The position numbers and the translations under genes were made by a program. A stretch of 64,000 nucleotides of DNA, taken from assembly GCF_000719115.1 (NCBI RefSeq), contig NZ_JOEA01000009.1:186001-250000 (forward strand), given 5' to 3'. Shown one piece after another: positions 41,185 through 50,598 of the stretch (position 1 is its first letter; each line of letters opens with the position of its first letter). The notes under the pieces are model-generated. The model did no database searches and had not been told where the DNA came from. It saw only the letters and a list, made by a program, of their open reading frames with translations. Source of the stretch: Lentzea albidocapillata. GTDB lineage: Bacteria; Actinomycetota; Actinomycetes; Mycobacteriales; Pseudonocardiaceae.

Positions 41185-42102
41185 ATGAGCAAGGCGTTGG
41201 GCTACAAGGCTTTCGGCGGTCCCGAAGTGCAGGATTTCTTCGAGCGGCCGGTCCCCTCGCCGGGTCCCGCCGAGGTTCTCGTCCGCGTGACGGCCGCGGG
41301 GGTCAACCCGCTCGACCACAAGCTGCGGTCCGGGCACGCCGCCGCCCTGAACGGCCATCTGCCCTTTCCTCAGGTCCTGGGGATGGAAGCGGCCGGCACC
41401 GTTCTCGAGGTAGGTGCCGACGTGACCGGCCTGGCCGTCGGCGACCGGGTCACCGGGTTCGCGCTGACCGGTGCGGGCACGTACGCGGAAACGACGCTGC
41501 TGCTGGGCGAGTCCACGGCCCGCATCCCCGACGCGCTGCCGGACACCTGGGCGGCGACCATCCCCGTCGCCGGCACCACCGCGCTGGACGTGCTCGACCA
41601 GCTCGGCCTGCCCGCCGGGGCGTCGCTGCTGGTGAACGGGATCGGCGGTGGCGTCGGCATCGCGCTCGCCCAGCTCGCACGGGACCGGAACCTGGTCGTG
41701 ACGGGCACGGCCGGCGCGGCGAAGCGGGACCTCGTCACGGCCACCGGCGCGACGTTCGTCGACTACACCGAGGGCGACGTCGTGGACCGGCTCCGCGCGC
41801 ACGCCCCGAACGGCTTCGACGCCGTGGCCGACACCGTCGGCGGCGAGTCACTGCGCGAGGTCGCCCCGCTGGGAGCGAAGCTCGTCTCGGTCGGGGACCC
41901 GTCGGTGACCGAACTCGGCGGCGTGGTGGTCCACCGCCGCCTGGACCGGCGGGGTCTCGAACGCGTCGCCGAACTCATGGTCACCGGGCGGCTGGACCCG
42001 CACATCACGGGGACCTATGCGCTCGCCCAGGCGCAGGAGGCGCTGGCACTCGTCGAGTCCCTGCACGCCACGGGCAAAGTCGTCATCGACCTGAGCCTGT
42101 GA
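41185..42102 (+). CDS. NADP-dependent quinone-oxidoreductase-like MDR protein
   Basis: 305-aa medium-chain reductase of the zinc-free quinone oxidoreductase group. GroES-like domain to about residue 120 (GVNPLDHKLRSGHAA, LGMEAAGTVLEVGADV), then a Rossmann domain with GASLLVNGIGGGVGIALAQLA. No catalytic zinc cysteines. ATG at 41185 with AGGAG upstream; a GTG 18 bp earlier is in frame. Convergent with a MerR gene, and a MerR-type palindrome sits in its promoter, so it is probably induced by an electrophile or quinone. Confidence 0.9.
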   Translation: MSKALGYKAFGGPEVQDFFERPVPSPGPAEVLVRVTAAGVNPLDHKLRSGHAAALNGHLPFPQVLGMEAAGTVLEVGADVTGLAVGDRVTGFALTGAGTYAETTLLLGESTARIPDALPDTWAATIPVAGTTALDVLDQLGLPAGASLLVNGIGGGVGIALAQLARDRNLVVTGTAGAAKRDLVTATGATFVDYTEGDVVDRLRAHAPNGFDAVADTVGGESLREVAPLGAKLVSVGDPSVTELGGVVVHRRLDRRGLERVAELMVTGRLDPHITGTYALAQAQEALALVESLHATGKVVIDLSL

Positions 42103-42108
42103 CCGCGT

Positions 42109-42498
42109 TCACCCGGCACCCGCCCGGTACCGGGTGTTGATCTCGATCAGCTCGTCGAGGACGGCCCTGGCCTCGACGAGCTGCGTGATACCGGCGGTCA
42201 GCCGGTCGCGTTCCCCCAGCATCGCGGTGAAAGCGTCCTCGGCGACGTTCTTGTCGTCGCTGTCCACGCACGGCAGCAACCGGGCGATCACCTTGCTGTT
42301 CAGGCCCGCGTCGAACAACCGCCGGATGATCTCGACGCGCCCGACCTCCGTGGCCGCGTAGTGCCGTTGCCCGCCGGCGGACCGCGTGCTGTGCACCAGG
42401 CCCTGCTGCTCGTAGTACCGCAGGGAGCGGGCGCTGACCCCCGTCCGGCGGGCCAGTTCGCCGATCTTCATCGTCGTGGCGAGAGACGTCGTGGTCAC
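42109..42498 (-). CDS. MerR-family regulator
   Basis: 129-aa MerR protein. MKIGELARRTGVSARSLRYY and RSAGGQRHYAATEVGRVEII form the winged helix; a dimerisation coiled coil follows (AMLGERDRLTAGITQLVEAR). One cysteine (LLPCVDSD) could be a sensing residue. GTG 42498 is seven bases from a -10-like TAGGCT (42506-42511), suggesting a leaderless start; ATG 42471 (MKIGEL) is the alternative. Likely controls the convergent oxidoreductase. Confidence 0.88.
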   Translation of the reverse strand: MTTTSLATTMKIGELARRTGVSARSLRYYEQQGLVHSTRSAGGQRHYAATEVGRVEIIRRLFDAGLNSKVIARLLPCVDSDDKNVAEDAFTAMLGERDRLTAGITQLVEARAVLDELIEINTRYRAGAG

Positions 42499-42529
42499 CC
42501 CACCCAGCCTAGGCCCTGGTTCCTCTGTG

Positions 42530-43165
42530 TCACCGACGGATGAGACCGAGGCCGGTGGCGTTGGCGACGGCGGAGGTGCGTGAGTCGACCCCGAGCTTCG
42601 TGTAGATCCGTGCCAGGTGTGACTTGACGGTGCCTTCGGTGAGGTGAAGCCGTTGTGCGACAGCCCGGTTCGACAGGCCTTCGGCGACGAGGACGAGGAC
42701 CTCGGTCTCGCGCCGGGTCAGAGCGGTGTCGGGTGTGCGCAGCCGGTTCATGAGCCGATCGGCGACGGTGGGGGCCAGGGTGGTGCGTCCGGCGGCGGAG
42801 GTGCGCACGGCAGCGGCCAGGTCCTCGGGCGGGGCGTCTTTGAGGACGTAGCCGGTGGCTCCGGCTTCGATGGCGGGCAGGGTGTCGGCGTCGGTGTCGT
42901 AGGTGGTGACGACGAGGACGCGTGGGCCACCCGGCCGGCTGGTGATCGCGGCGGTGGCTTCGGCACCGTTCATGCCGGCGCCGAACTGCAGGTCCATCAG
43001 CACGACGTCGATGCCGCCCTCGGCGGCACGGGCGACCGCGGCCTCGGCGGTCGCGGCCTCGGCGACCACGTCGAGGCCGGGTTCTGTCTCCAGCACGGCG
43101 CGGAGCCCGGCTCGCACCACGGGGTGGTCGTCGGCCAGGAGCAGGCGGATGGGGGCGTCGGTCAC
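42530..43165 (-). CDS. NarL/LuxR-type response regulator
   Basis: 211-aa response regulator. Receiver domain with phosphoacceptor Asp in DVVLMDLQFGAGMNG (near residue 54), acidic pair in LLLADDHPVVRAGL, and the lysine in GYVLKDAPPEDL. The C-terminal LuxR helix-turn-helix is LTRRETEVLVLVAEGLSNRA, then LTEGTVKSHLARIYTKLG. The GTG overlaps the histidine kinase stop. The pair is divergent from an ABC exporter that it probably controls. Confidence 0.93.
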   Translation of the reverse strand: MTDAPIRLLLADDHPVVRAGLRAVLETEPGLDVVAEAATAEAAVARAAEGGIDVVLMDLQFGAGMNGAEATAAITSRPGGPRVLVVTTYDTDADTLPAIEAGATGYVLKDAPPEDLAAAVRTSAAGRTTLAPTVADRLMNRLRTPDTALTRRETEVLVLVAEGLSNRAVAQRLHLTEGTVKSHLARIYTKLGVDSRTSAVANATGLGLIRR

Positions 43166-44370
43166 GAGTGGCCCTCGGTTTCGGCGGGCGGGTCGAGGGG
43201 GAGCTGGGCGGCCAGAGCGGTGCCCTGGCCGGGGGCGGATTCGATGGTAAGTGCGCCACCGAGCGCCTGCGTGCGAGCTCGCATGGCCGCCAGTCCGAAA
43301 CCGCCGCGCTCGGGGTCGCGGCCGGGAAGGTGATCGAGGTCGAATCCGGTGCCGTCGTCGACGACGTCGAGTGCGATGTGGTCGCCGAGGTAGCTGAGGG
43401 TCACCTCGACGGTGGCGGCGTGGGCGTGGCGGACGGTGTTCGAGAGGGCGGCCTGGGCGATGCGGAGCAGGGCGACCTCGTGTGCGGTCGGCAGCGGTAC
43501 CGGCTCGCCGGTGGGCCGGAAGTGCGCCGTGATCTGGTGCCGGGCGCTGGTGCCGGCGCACAGGCGTTCCAGCGCGCCGGCCAGCGTGGTGTCGTCCAGC
43601 GCGGGCGGTGTGTGGCCGGCGACGAAGCGGCGGGCTTCGGCGAGGTTGTCCGCCGCGGCCTGGCGTGCCTGTTCCACGTAGCGGGCGGCGTTGACCGCGG
43701 TGTCTGGCAGTGCCCGTCCGGCGGCACGCAACAGCAGCTGGATGCTGGAGAGCCCCTGGGCGAGGGTGTCGTGGATCTCGCGGGCCAGGCGTTCGCGTTC
43801 GGACAGGACCCCGGCGGTGTGCTGGGCTTGGGCTAGGTCAGCGCGGGTGGCGGTGAGTTCGTCGATCAGGCGCCTGCGGTGTTCGCTCTCCCGGTAGAGG
43901 GCCTGATATCCCCAGACGACCGCGACCGCGACCGCGGCGCCGAGGGCCGGGCCGAGCGCGATGGCCGGGCTGAACGAGCCCTGGTGGGCGGCGAAGGCGG
44001 TGATCGCGGCGAGCGTGGTCACGGCGACGGCGGCCGGCCCTGCCCTGCGGGGCAGCAGGTGGAGCTGGAGGAAGTACAGCGGGAAGGCGACCCACACCCC
44101 GTCCGGGGTCAGGGCCATCAGCACCAGCCACGCCGCGCTCAGGGCCGCCAGCCAGCCGGCGGCGGCCCGGCGTGAGGTACGGATGCGGGGCAGCAGCGGC
44201 CCGGCCGCGTAGATCAGCGCGCACACCGCAGACACCGCCACGACCAGTCCGGCCTGCGCCCTGCCGTCGGCCACGGCCCGGCCGCCCGCCAGCGCGAGCA
44301 GGCCGGCGACCAGCAGGTGCAGGCACCAGTCGAGCACTCGGCTGGTCGGGGTCAGGGCGGCGGCGTTCAC
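43162..44370 (-). CDS. Two-component sensor histidine kinase (HisKA_3)
   Basis: 402-aa membrane kinase. Five or six N-terminal helices occupy residues about 14-155 with little extracellular sequence, as in intramembrane-sensing kinases. A HisKA_3 dimerisation domain has the phosphoacceptor His in LAREIHDTLAQGLSSIQ, and the HATPase follows with ALLRIAQAALSNTVRHAHAA, VVDDGTGFD and GGFGLAAMRARTQALGG. GTG start. Sensing of envelope stress or a drug is plausible from the linked ABC exporter but not shown. Confidence 0.92.
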   Translation of the reverse strand: MNAAALTPTSRVLDWCLHLLVAGLLALAGGRAVADGRAQAGLVVAVSAVCALIYAAGPLLPRIRTSRRAAAGWLAALSAAWLVLMALTPDGVWVAFPLYFLQLHLLPRRAGPAAVAVTTLAAITAFAAHQGSFSPAIALGPALGAAVAVAVVWGYQALYRESEHRRRLIDELTATRADLAQAQHTAGVLSERERLAREIHDTLAQGLSSIQLLLRAAGRALPDTAVNAARYVEQARQAAADNLAEARRFVAGHTPPALDDTTLAGALERLCAGTSARHQITAHFRPTGEPVPLPTAHEVALLRIAQAALSNTVRHAHAATVEVTLSYLGDHIALDVVDDGTGFDLDHLPGRDPERGGFGLAAMRARTQALGGALTIESAPGQGTALAAQLPLDPPAETEGHS

Positions 44371-44541
44371 AGTGACTCCAGGCTACGGAGACAGGTCCCG
44401 CGGCGCCTCCATCGAAAGATAGAACCGGCGTGCCGCCTTACGGCCAGGGAAGTGCTGTCCCGGGGCAGATGCTCCACAGGGCGGTCGGCGGCGACTGTGG
44501 AAGCACACCGAATCCATCCTCAGAGAGGACAGGCCGCAGTC

Positions 44542-45630
44542 GTGTTCGTTGCCTGGAGAGACCTGAAGTTCGCCAAGGGACGTTTCGCCCTGATGGGGAC
44601 CGTCGTCGTGCTGATCACCCTGCTGGTCGGCCTGCTGTCCGGACTGACCGCCGGGCTGGGCCGGCAGAACGTCTCCGCGATCACCGGACTGCCCGCCGAC
44701 CGGATCGCCTTCGCCGCGCCCGGTGGCGGTCAGGACCTGTCGTACGCCAACTCGACCGTCAGTGAGACGCAGTGGCAGCGGTGGGCCGCGACTCCCGGCG
44801 TCACCGGCGCCGAACCGCTGGGCATCACCACCACCAAGGCCGGTGCCGGTGACCGAAGCACCGGGGTCTCCGTTTTCGGCGTCCTGCCCGGATCCACCCT
44901 GGCACCGGACAGCGGCGAACTCGACGAGCGCTCGGTGGTGCTGTCCACCACCGCCGCCGAGGAGCTGGGAGTACTGCCCGGCGACAGCCTCACCCTCGCG
45001 GGGCTCCAGCTGACGGTGGCCGCCGTGGCAGGCGACGCCTTCTTCAGCCACACCCCGGTCATCTGGACCAGCCTCGACGTCTGGAGGAAGACCGCGCCCC
45101 CCAATGACATCGGCGACAGTCCGGTGGCGACGGTGATCGCCCTGACCACCACCTCCGACGTCGACGTCGCGGCCACGGATCAGGTCCTGGGCACGAAAAC
45201 CGTCTCCACGGACGACTCGCTGTCCGCAATCGGCTCCTACACGTCCGAAAACGGTTCCCTGCAACTGATGCGCGGCTTCCTGTTCGCCATCTCCGCGCTG
45301 GTCATCGGCGCCTTCTTCACGGTCTGGACAATCCAGCGCAGTGGCGACATCGCCGTTCTCAAGGCTTTGGGGGCTACCACGGCCGGCCTGCTGAAGGACG
45401 CTCTGGGGCAAGCCGTCGTCCTGCTCGTCGGCGGCACGCTCGCCGGCACTGCCCTCGCCGCGACCCTGGGCGCCGTCGTCTCCGGCTCGGCCGTGCCCTT
45501 CGTCCTGACCCCTGCCACCGTGTTCGTCCCGGCCGCCGTGATGATCCTGCTCGGCGCACTGGGGGCTGCCCTGTCCGTCCGCCGCATCACCGCCGTCGAC
45601 CCGCTGACCGCCTTGGGAAGTGCTCGATGA
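44542..45630 (+). CDS. FtsX-like ABC transporter permease
   Basis: 362-aa permease of the MacB/LolC-type exporter family. One N-terminal membrane helix (about 16-38), a large extracytoplasmic domain (40-240), then three C-terminal helices with the FtsX core IGAFFTVWTIQRSGDIAVLKALGATTA. The GTG at 44542 is the first plausible start; AGAGAGGAC lies upstream. Overlaps the ATPase gene (ATGA). Probably an exporter of lipids, peptides or drugs; divergent from the two-component system. Confidence 0.87.
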   Translation: MFVAWRDLKFAKGRFALMGTVVVLITLLVGLLSGLTAGLGRQNVSAITGLPADRIAFAAPGGGQDLSYANSTVSETQWQRWAATPGVTGAEPLGITTTKAGAGDRSTGVSVFGVLPGSTLAPDSGELDERSVVLSTTAAEELGVLPGDSLTLAGLQLTVAAVAGDAFFSHTPVIWTSLDVWRKTAPPNDIGDSPVATVIALTTTSDVDVAATDQVLGTKTVSTDDSLSAIGSYTSENGSLQLMRGFLFAISALVIGAFFTVWTIQRSGDIAVLKALGATTAGLLKDALGQAVVLLVGGTLAGTALAATLGAVVSGSAVPFVLTPATVFVPAAVMILLGALGAALSVRRITAVDPLTALGSAR

Positions 45631-46322
45631 GCCTGAACCTGACCGGCGTCACCCTCACCTACCCCGACGGTGACTCCCGCCTGACGGCTCTCGACCGCGT
45701 CACCCTGGACGTCCCCCTGGGCAGCCTGACCGCCGTGATCGGCCCGTCCGGCTCCGGCAAGTCCAGCCTGCTGGCCGTCGCCGCCACCCTCATCACTCCC
45801 GACGCCGGCGTCGTCACCATCGACGGCATCACCACGACCGGCATGACCCGTGCCGAACTCACCGACCTGCGCCGCCACAAGATCGGCATCGTCTTTCAGC
45901 AACCCAGCCTGCTGCCATCCCTGACCGCGGTCGAACAGCTTCAGGTCATGGCCCAGATCGACGGCCGCTCTCCGGCCAAGGCCCGCGGCCGGGCGATGGA
46001 ACTACTCGACGACGTCGGCCTCACCGCCGAGGCAGGACGCCGCCCCCACCAGCTCTCCGGCGGCCAGCGGCAGCGCGTCAACATCGCCCGCGCGCTGATG
46101 AACGACCCCACCGTCCTCCTGGTCGACGAACCCACCAGCGCCCTCGACCACGACCGCGGCGCCGCGATCATCGGCCTCATCACCCGCCTCACGCACCGGC
46201 AGGCGACCGCCACCGTCCTGGTCACTCACGACCGTGCCCACCTGACCTCGGTCGATCAGGTCGCCGAAGTCCACGACGGACACCTCCGGCTCCCGCTGAA
46301 GCCAACGCACTCGAACGGGTGA
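45627..46322 (+). CDS. ABC transporter ATP-binding protein (LolD/MacB type)
   Basis: 231-aa ATPase with Walker [15 protein letters not shown]-loop [17 protein letters not shown], signature [15 protein letters not shown] and Walker [13 protein letters not shown]. Partner of the FtsX-like permease that overlaps it. The C-terminus is short, with no extra domain. No gene is present in the 142 bp that follow up to the next lipoprotein. Confidence 0.94.
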   Translation: MSLNLTGVTLTYPDGDSRLTALDRVTLDVPLGSLTAVIGPSGSGKSSLLAVAATLITPDAGVVTIDGITTTGMTRAELTDLRRHKIGIVFQQPSLLPSLTAVEQLQVMAQIDGRSPAKARGRAMELLDDVGLTAEAGRRPHQLSGGQRQRVNIARALMNDPTVLLVDEPTSALDHDRGAAIIGLITRLTHRQATATVLVTHDRAHLTSVDQVAEVHDGHLRLPLKPTHSNG

Positions 46323-46464
46323 TGCGCGCGGTGAAGGCGATCCGCGAATGGACGCCTCCCGGATTGGTTTATCCGATCGTTGTGTCCCGCTCGACGTGCT
46401 CCTGCGCGCTGCCGGGTAGCCCTACTCCCAGGTGGGGCGGCTCGAACGCGGCGGAGGTGCGGGG

Positions 46465-46668
46465 ATGCGGAACGAGCAGGTGCGTCGGACGGCGATGGCG
46501 TTGATCGCGGTGATGGCGGCGATCGTGATCGCCGTCGCTCTGGTGGCGGGCTGCTCACCCAGCGGAGGAGCGGAGGACCGTCCGTCGCCCGCGGCCGGTG
46601 TGGGGGACACGAAGCAGGTCGTGATCGAGTACGCCGACGGCAGCGCTGACACGGAGGCATCCGCATGA
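46465..46668 (+). CDS. Small lipoprotein of unknown function
   Basis: 67 aa, of which the first 30 form a lipoprotein signal (VALVAGC, Cys30). The mature part is a short Pro/Ser/Gly-rich segment and a VVIEYADGSADTE tail. The ATG follows GGAGG. Its stop overlaps the next lipoprotein start by ATGA, so the two are coupled. No family recognised. Confidence 0.7.
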   Translation: MRNEQVRRTAMALIAVMAAIVIAVALVAGCSPSGGAEDRPSPAAGVGDTKQVVIEYADGSADTEASA

Positions 46669-47246
46669 AGCTGTTGACCGCGCTCGTCGTCCTGCTGATG
46701 TTCGGACTCGCGTCTTGTGGAGATCCGCAGCGCGTGCTGCAGAGCGGCACGGTCGGTGCCAACGGCGAGGTAGGCCAGGTGCTGCTGCGCAACATCCACA
46801 TGACGCCTCCGGGAGGAGACGGCTACGAGCCGGGCGACGACGCGGTCGTGCAGCTCTCCATCTTCAACCAGGCCAGGGAGACGGACACGTTGGTCGATGT
46901 GCGCAGCGACGCGGCCAAGGACATCGTGATGCGCTGGGACGAGCAGTGTGACGGTCAGGCGGAACAGGTGGAACGCCTGCCGCTGCTGGCTGACGGAGGG
47001 GTCGCCCGGCTGAGCGGAGCCATGGGCGCCTACCACTTCGAGTTCGTGGATCTCACCCGCAAGCTGTGGGCAGGCAACGATGTCGCGGTCACGTTCGAGT
47101 TCGAGCGAGCCGGGAGCGTCACTCTCGACGTCCCGATCGAAGTCGAGACCGACGCGACCGGCCTTCGGCATCCGGAAAACTGTCCGGCCTCGAGTGAGGC
47201 GCCTTCCCGGATCACGCCGGCGACGGTGAAAGGTGAGGTTCGCTGA
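46665..47246 (+). CDS. LpqE-like lipoprotein
   Basis: 193-aa extracytoplasmic lipoprotein (lipobox GLASC, Cys18). The mature beta-sandwich resembles actinobacterial LpqE and distantly PCu(A)C-type domains, with LLRNIHMTPPGGDGYEPGDD and VDVRSDAAKDIVMRWDEQ. The histidine and methionine ligands of PCu(A)C are mostly absent, so copper binding is doubtful. Coupled on both sides: ATGA with the small lipoprotein, and a 1-bp overlap with the dehydrogenase. Confidence 0.75.
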   Translation: MKLLTALVVLLMFGLASCGDPQRVLQSGTVGANGEVGQVLLRNIHMTPPGGDGYEPGDDAVVQLSIFNQARETDTLVDVRSDAAKDIVMRWDEQCDGQAEQVERLPLLADGGVARLSGAMGAYHFEFVDLTRKLWAGNDVAVTFEFERAGSVTLDVPIEVETDATGLRHPENCPASSEAPSRITPATVKGEVR

Positions 47247-48307
47247 TGCGTGCTCTCACTGTCATCCCGAAACGACCGGGCACCGTGGAGCTGACGGAGG
47301 TCCCTGACCCGAAACCCGCCGACGGCGAACTGCTGGTCCAGGGCCTGGCCGTCGGGGTGTGCGGGACGGACAAGGAGATCGTCCGCGGCGAGTACGGCTG
47401 GTCGCCGCCCGGACGCGAGCGCCTCGTCATCGGGCACGAGTCGCTGGGACGAGTGCACTCGGCGGGACCGGACTCCGGGTTCTCCGCAGGTGATCTCGTG
47501 GTGGGCGTCGTCCGTCGTCCCGACCCTGTCCCCTGTGGGGCATGCGCGCATGACGAGTTCGACATGTGCCGCAACGGCGAGTACACCGAACGCGGCATCA
47601 AGGAGATCGACGGGTATGCGAGCGAACTGTGGTCGGTGGAGGCCGGCTACGCGGTGACGATCGATCCCACGCTGGAACGGGTCGGCGTCCTCGTGGAGCC
47701 CACCAGCGTGGTGGCCAAGGCGTGGGAGCAAATTCGCCGGGTGGGGCAGCGGGCCTGGTTCGAACCGCACCGGGTGCTGGTAACCGGGGCGGGGCCGATC
47801 GGGTTGCTCGCCGCGCTGCTCGGGATCCAGCAGGGACTGGAGGTGCACGTTCTCGACCGCGTGACCGAGGGACCCAAGCCCGATCTGGTGCGCAGGCTGG
47901 GAGCGACCTACCACCACGAGGACGCCGCGGCGGTGGCCGCGCGACTCCGGCCGGACGTGGTGATCGAGGCGACCGGCGCCGGTGGTGTCGTCTTCGACGT
48001 CCTCGCCAACACCGCGGCGTACGGGATCGTGTGCCTCACCGGGGTTTCGTCCGGCGGACGGCCGCTGAGGCTGGACGCCGCGGCTCTGAACCGCGACCTC
48101 GTCCTCGAGAACGACGCCGTGCTCGGGTCCGTCAACGCCAACCTGCGTCACTACCGGCAGGCCGCCGACGCGCTGGTGGCCGCTGACGAGTCCTGGCTGG
48201 ACGCGCTGATCACCCGCAGGGTGCCGCTGTCGCGGTACGCCGAGGCGTTCGAGCCCACTCCTGACGACGTCAAGGTCGTCATCACCCTGGACGGGGAGAA
48301 TTCGTGA
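47246..48307 (+). CDS. Glucose 1-dehydrogenase-like MDR enzyme
   Basis: 353-aa zinc-dependent dehydrogenase of the archaeal-type glucose dehydrogenase group. GVCGTDKEIV contains the catalytic zinc Cys, VIGHESLGRV the next ligand region, and PCGACAHDEFDMCRNGEY the structural-zinc cysteines. The Rossmann motif is VLVTGAGPIGLLAALLG. It would oxidise glucose to gluconolactone with NAD(P). The next gene, overlapping by GTGA, is a GH15 hydrolase that could supply glucose. Confidence 0.88.
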   Translation: MRALTVIPKRPGTVELTEVPDPKPADGELLVQGLAVGVCGTDKEIVRGEYGWSPPGRERLVIGHESLGRVHSAGPDSGFSAGDLVVGVVRRPDPVPCGACAHDEFDMCRNGEYTERGIKEIDGYASELWSVEAGYAVTIDPTLERVGVLVEPTSVVAKAWEQIRRVGQRAWFEPHRVLVTGAGPIGLLAALLGIQQGLEVHVLDRVTEGPKPDLVRRLGATYHHEDAAAVAARLRPDVVIEATGAGGVVFDVLANTAAYGIVCLTGVSSGGRPLRLDAAALNRDLVLENDAVLGSVNANLRHYRQAADALVAADESWLDALITRRVPLSRYAEAFEPTPDDVKVVITLDGENS

Positions 48308-50088
48308 CACCCGCGCTGATCGAGGACTACGCGCTGCTCGGCGATCTGCAGACGGCGGCACTGGTCGACCGCCGGGGCAGCGTCGACTGGCTGTGCCTGC
48401 CCCGGTTCGACTCGCCCGCCTGCTTCGCGGCGTTGCTGCACAACGAGGAGGCGGGCCGGTGGCTGCTCGCGCCGGCGAACGGCGAGCCGTGCACCCGCCG
48501 CCGCTACCGGGGCGAGACGCTGGTGCTCGAGACCGAATGGGAGACCGCCGACGGGACCGCACGGGTCATCGACTTCATGCCACCACGAGGTGAGGCCGCC
48601 GACGTGGTGCGCATCGTGGAGGGCGTCTCCGGAGCGGTGCCGATGCGCCTGGACCTGAAGCTTCGGTTCGACTACGGCGACGTCGCGCCGTGGATCCGCT
48701 CCCACGACGGCCAGCTCGCCGCGATCGCCGGACCGGACGCGGTGTGGTTCCATTCGCCGGTCTCGCTGGACGAGAGGGGCACACACGCGGAGTTCACCGT
48801 CCGGGCGGGTCAGCGGATCCCGTTCGTGCTCACCTACGCGCCCTCGCACTGCCCGACGCCGAAACCCGTGGACGCCGAACAGGCACTGCGGGACACCGAG
48901 CGGTACTGGCGCGGCTGGATCAGCGGTTGCCGGTACGACGGACGGTGGGACGCGGAGGTGCGCCGGGCGCTGATCCTGCTCAAGGCCCTGACCTACGCGC
49001 CGACAGGAGGCATCGTCGCCGCGGCCACCACCTCGCTGCCCGAAGAGCTCGGCGGCACGCGCAACTGGGACTACCGCTACTGCTGGCTGCGCGACGCGAC
49101 GTTCACCCTGCAGGCACTGCTCGGCACCGGTTTCGTCGACGAGGCCCGTGCGTGGCGGGAATGGCTCGTGCGAGCGGTCGCCGGCGACCCGGCCAAGCTG
49201 CAGATCATGTACGGCGTCGACGGCGCCCGGCGGCTGCCGGAACAGGTCCTGCCCTGGTTGTCAGGCTACGAGGGCGCGGCGCCGGTGCGGATCGGCAACG
49301 CCGCCGCGGACCAGTTCCAGCTCGACGTGTGGGGTGAGGTCCTGGACGGTCTGCACCTCGCCAGGCAGGCGGGGATCCAGGTCACGGACACCGCCTGGGA
49401 CGTCCAGCGAGCGCTGCTGGACTACCTGGAGGGGCACTGGGCCGAACCGGACAACAGCCTGTGGGAGGTCCGCGGTCCGCGCCGCCATTTCGTGCACTCC
49501 AAGGTCATGGCGTGGGCGGGACTCGACCGAGCCGTGCACACAGTGCAACACCACGGCCTGGAGGGGCCTGTCGACCGCTGGCGGAACGTGCGCGACACCA
49601 TTCACCGCGAGGTGTGCGAGCGCGGATACGACGCGGAACAGGGCACGTTCACCCAGTTCTACGGCTCGCAGGCGGTCGATGCGGCGCTGTTGCTCCTGCC
49701 CCGCGTCGGGTTCCTGCCGTGGAACGACGCCCGCGTCCGAGGCACCGTCGACGCGGTGCAGAAGCAACTGTGCGAGGACGGTCTTGTCCTGCGGTACCGC
49801 GTCGAGGCCGAGGGACGTGTCGACGGTCTGCCCGGCTCCGAGGGCGTGTTCCTGGCGTGCAGCTTCTGGCTCGCCGACGCGCTGTGGGGCCTCGGGCGCG
49901 CGGAGGAGGCAGAGGCACTGTTTCGCAGGCTGCTCGACCTGCGCAACGACGTCGGCATGCTCAGCGAGGAGTACGACGTCATCACCGGGCGGCATCTCGG
50001 TAACACCCCGCAGGCGTTCAGCCTGGTGGGGCTCGTCAACACCGCTCGCAGCCTGTCCGGGAAGCCGACGGAGACCCAGGCGTCGTGA
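48304..50088 (+). CDS. GH15 family glycoside hydrolase (glucoamylase/trehalase-like)
   Basis: 594-aa cytoplasmic GH15 enzyme. N-terminal beta-domain (IEDYALLGDLQTAALVDRRG, VDWLCLPRFDSPACFAALL) and C-terminal (alpha/alpha)6 barrel with the catalytic region around NWDYRYCWLRDATFTLQAL and LLPRVGFLPWND. Bacterial GH15 proteins of this form include trehalases and glucoamylase-like enzymes; the substrate cannot be chosen from sequence. GTGA overlap with glucose dehydrogenase suggests that glucose is the product. Confidence 0.9.
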   Translation: MTPALIEDYALLGDLQTAALVDRRGSVDWLCLPRFDSPACFAALLHNEEAGRWLLAPANGEPCTRRRYRGETLVLETEWETADGTARVIDFMPPRGEAADVVRIVEGVSGAVPMRLDLKLRFDYGDVAPWIRSHDGQLAAIAGPDAVWFHSPVSLDERGTHAEFTVRAGQRIPFVLTYAPSHCPTPKPVDAEQALRDTERYWRGWISGCRYDGRWDAEVRRALILLKALTYAPTGGIVAAATTSLPEELGGTRNWDYRYCWLRDATFTLQALLGTGFVDEARAWREWLVRAVAGDPAKLQIMYGVDGARRLPEQVLPWLSGYEGAAPVRIGNAAADQFQLDVWGEVLDGLHLARQAGIQVTDTAWDVQRALLDYLEGHWAEPDNSLWEVRGPRRHFVHSKVMAWAGLDRAVHTVQHHGLEGPVDRWRNVRDTIHREVCERGYDAEQGTFTQFYGSQAVDAALLLLPRVGFLPWNDARVRGTVDAVQKQLCEDGLVLRYRVEAEGRVDGLPGSEGVFLACSFWLADALWGLGRAEEAEALFRRLLDLRNDVGMLSEEYDVITGRHLGNTPQAFSLVGLVNTARSLSGKPTETQAS

Positions 50089-50122
50089 GCGCGTGCGGAT
50101 TCCTTCGATCAGGTGAAGCTGT

Positions 50123-50491
50123 TCATGGCCGGTGTTCGCGTCGGCGGCTCACGGCCTCGGACACGCTGTCCGCGACGGCCAGGTGATCCCACAAGCCGCT
50201 GATCTCGACGATTCGTCTCGCGACCGTGCCCGGCGGCGCGGCTATCACCAGCGTCAGATCACGCGCGCGGCAGTCCTCGGTGACGGCGAGCAGCTCGTTC
50301 AACCCGGTGGAGCCGATGAACGTCACGTCGGTCAGATCGACGACAACCAGTGCCGAGGCGCTTTCGATCGCTTTCGCCGCGGCATCGTCGAGCAGTCGTA
50401 CCGTGTCGCCATCGATCTCACCGGCTGCCCTCAGGATCAGATTGCCGTCCACGGCTTCTCTGTCGACGACGAACAGCGGGTTGGATGTCAT
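50123..50491 (-). CDS. STAS-domain anti-sigma factor antagonist
   Basis: 122-aa STAS domain protein of the RsbV type. LVVVDLTDVTFIGSTGLNELL carries the conserved serine (G-S-T-G-L). Near a RsbW-like kinase and a SpoIIE phosphatase (51770-53857), with which it may form a partner-switching module. ATG 50491. The 107 bp to the next gene hold nothing recognised. Confidence 0.88.
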   Translation of the reverse strand: MTSNPLFVVDREAVDGNLILRAAGEIDGDTVRLLDDAAAKAIESASALVVVDLTDVTFIGSTGLNELLAVTEDCRARDLTLVIAAPPGTVARRIVEISGLWDHLAVADSVSEAVSRRREHRP

Positions 50492-50598
50492 GGCTCCGCC
50501 TGTCTGCTCTGCGGACTCTGGACGGAGACGACCATATCGCTCAACCGTGGTGCCTGCATCCGCGTCGTGGTGGCGCGGAGGCTCAGGTCAGGCGTGGC

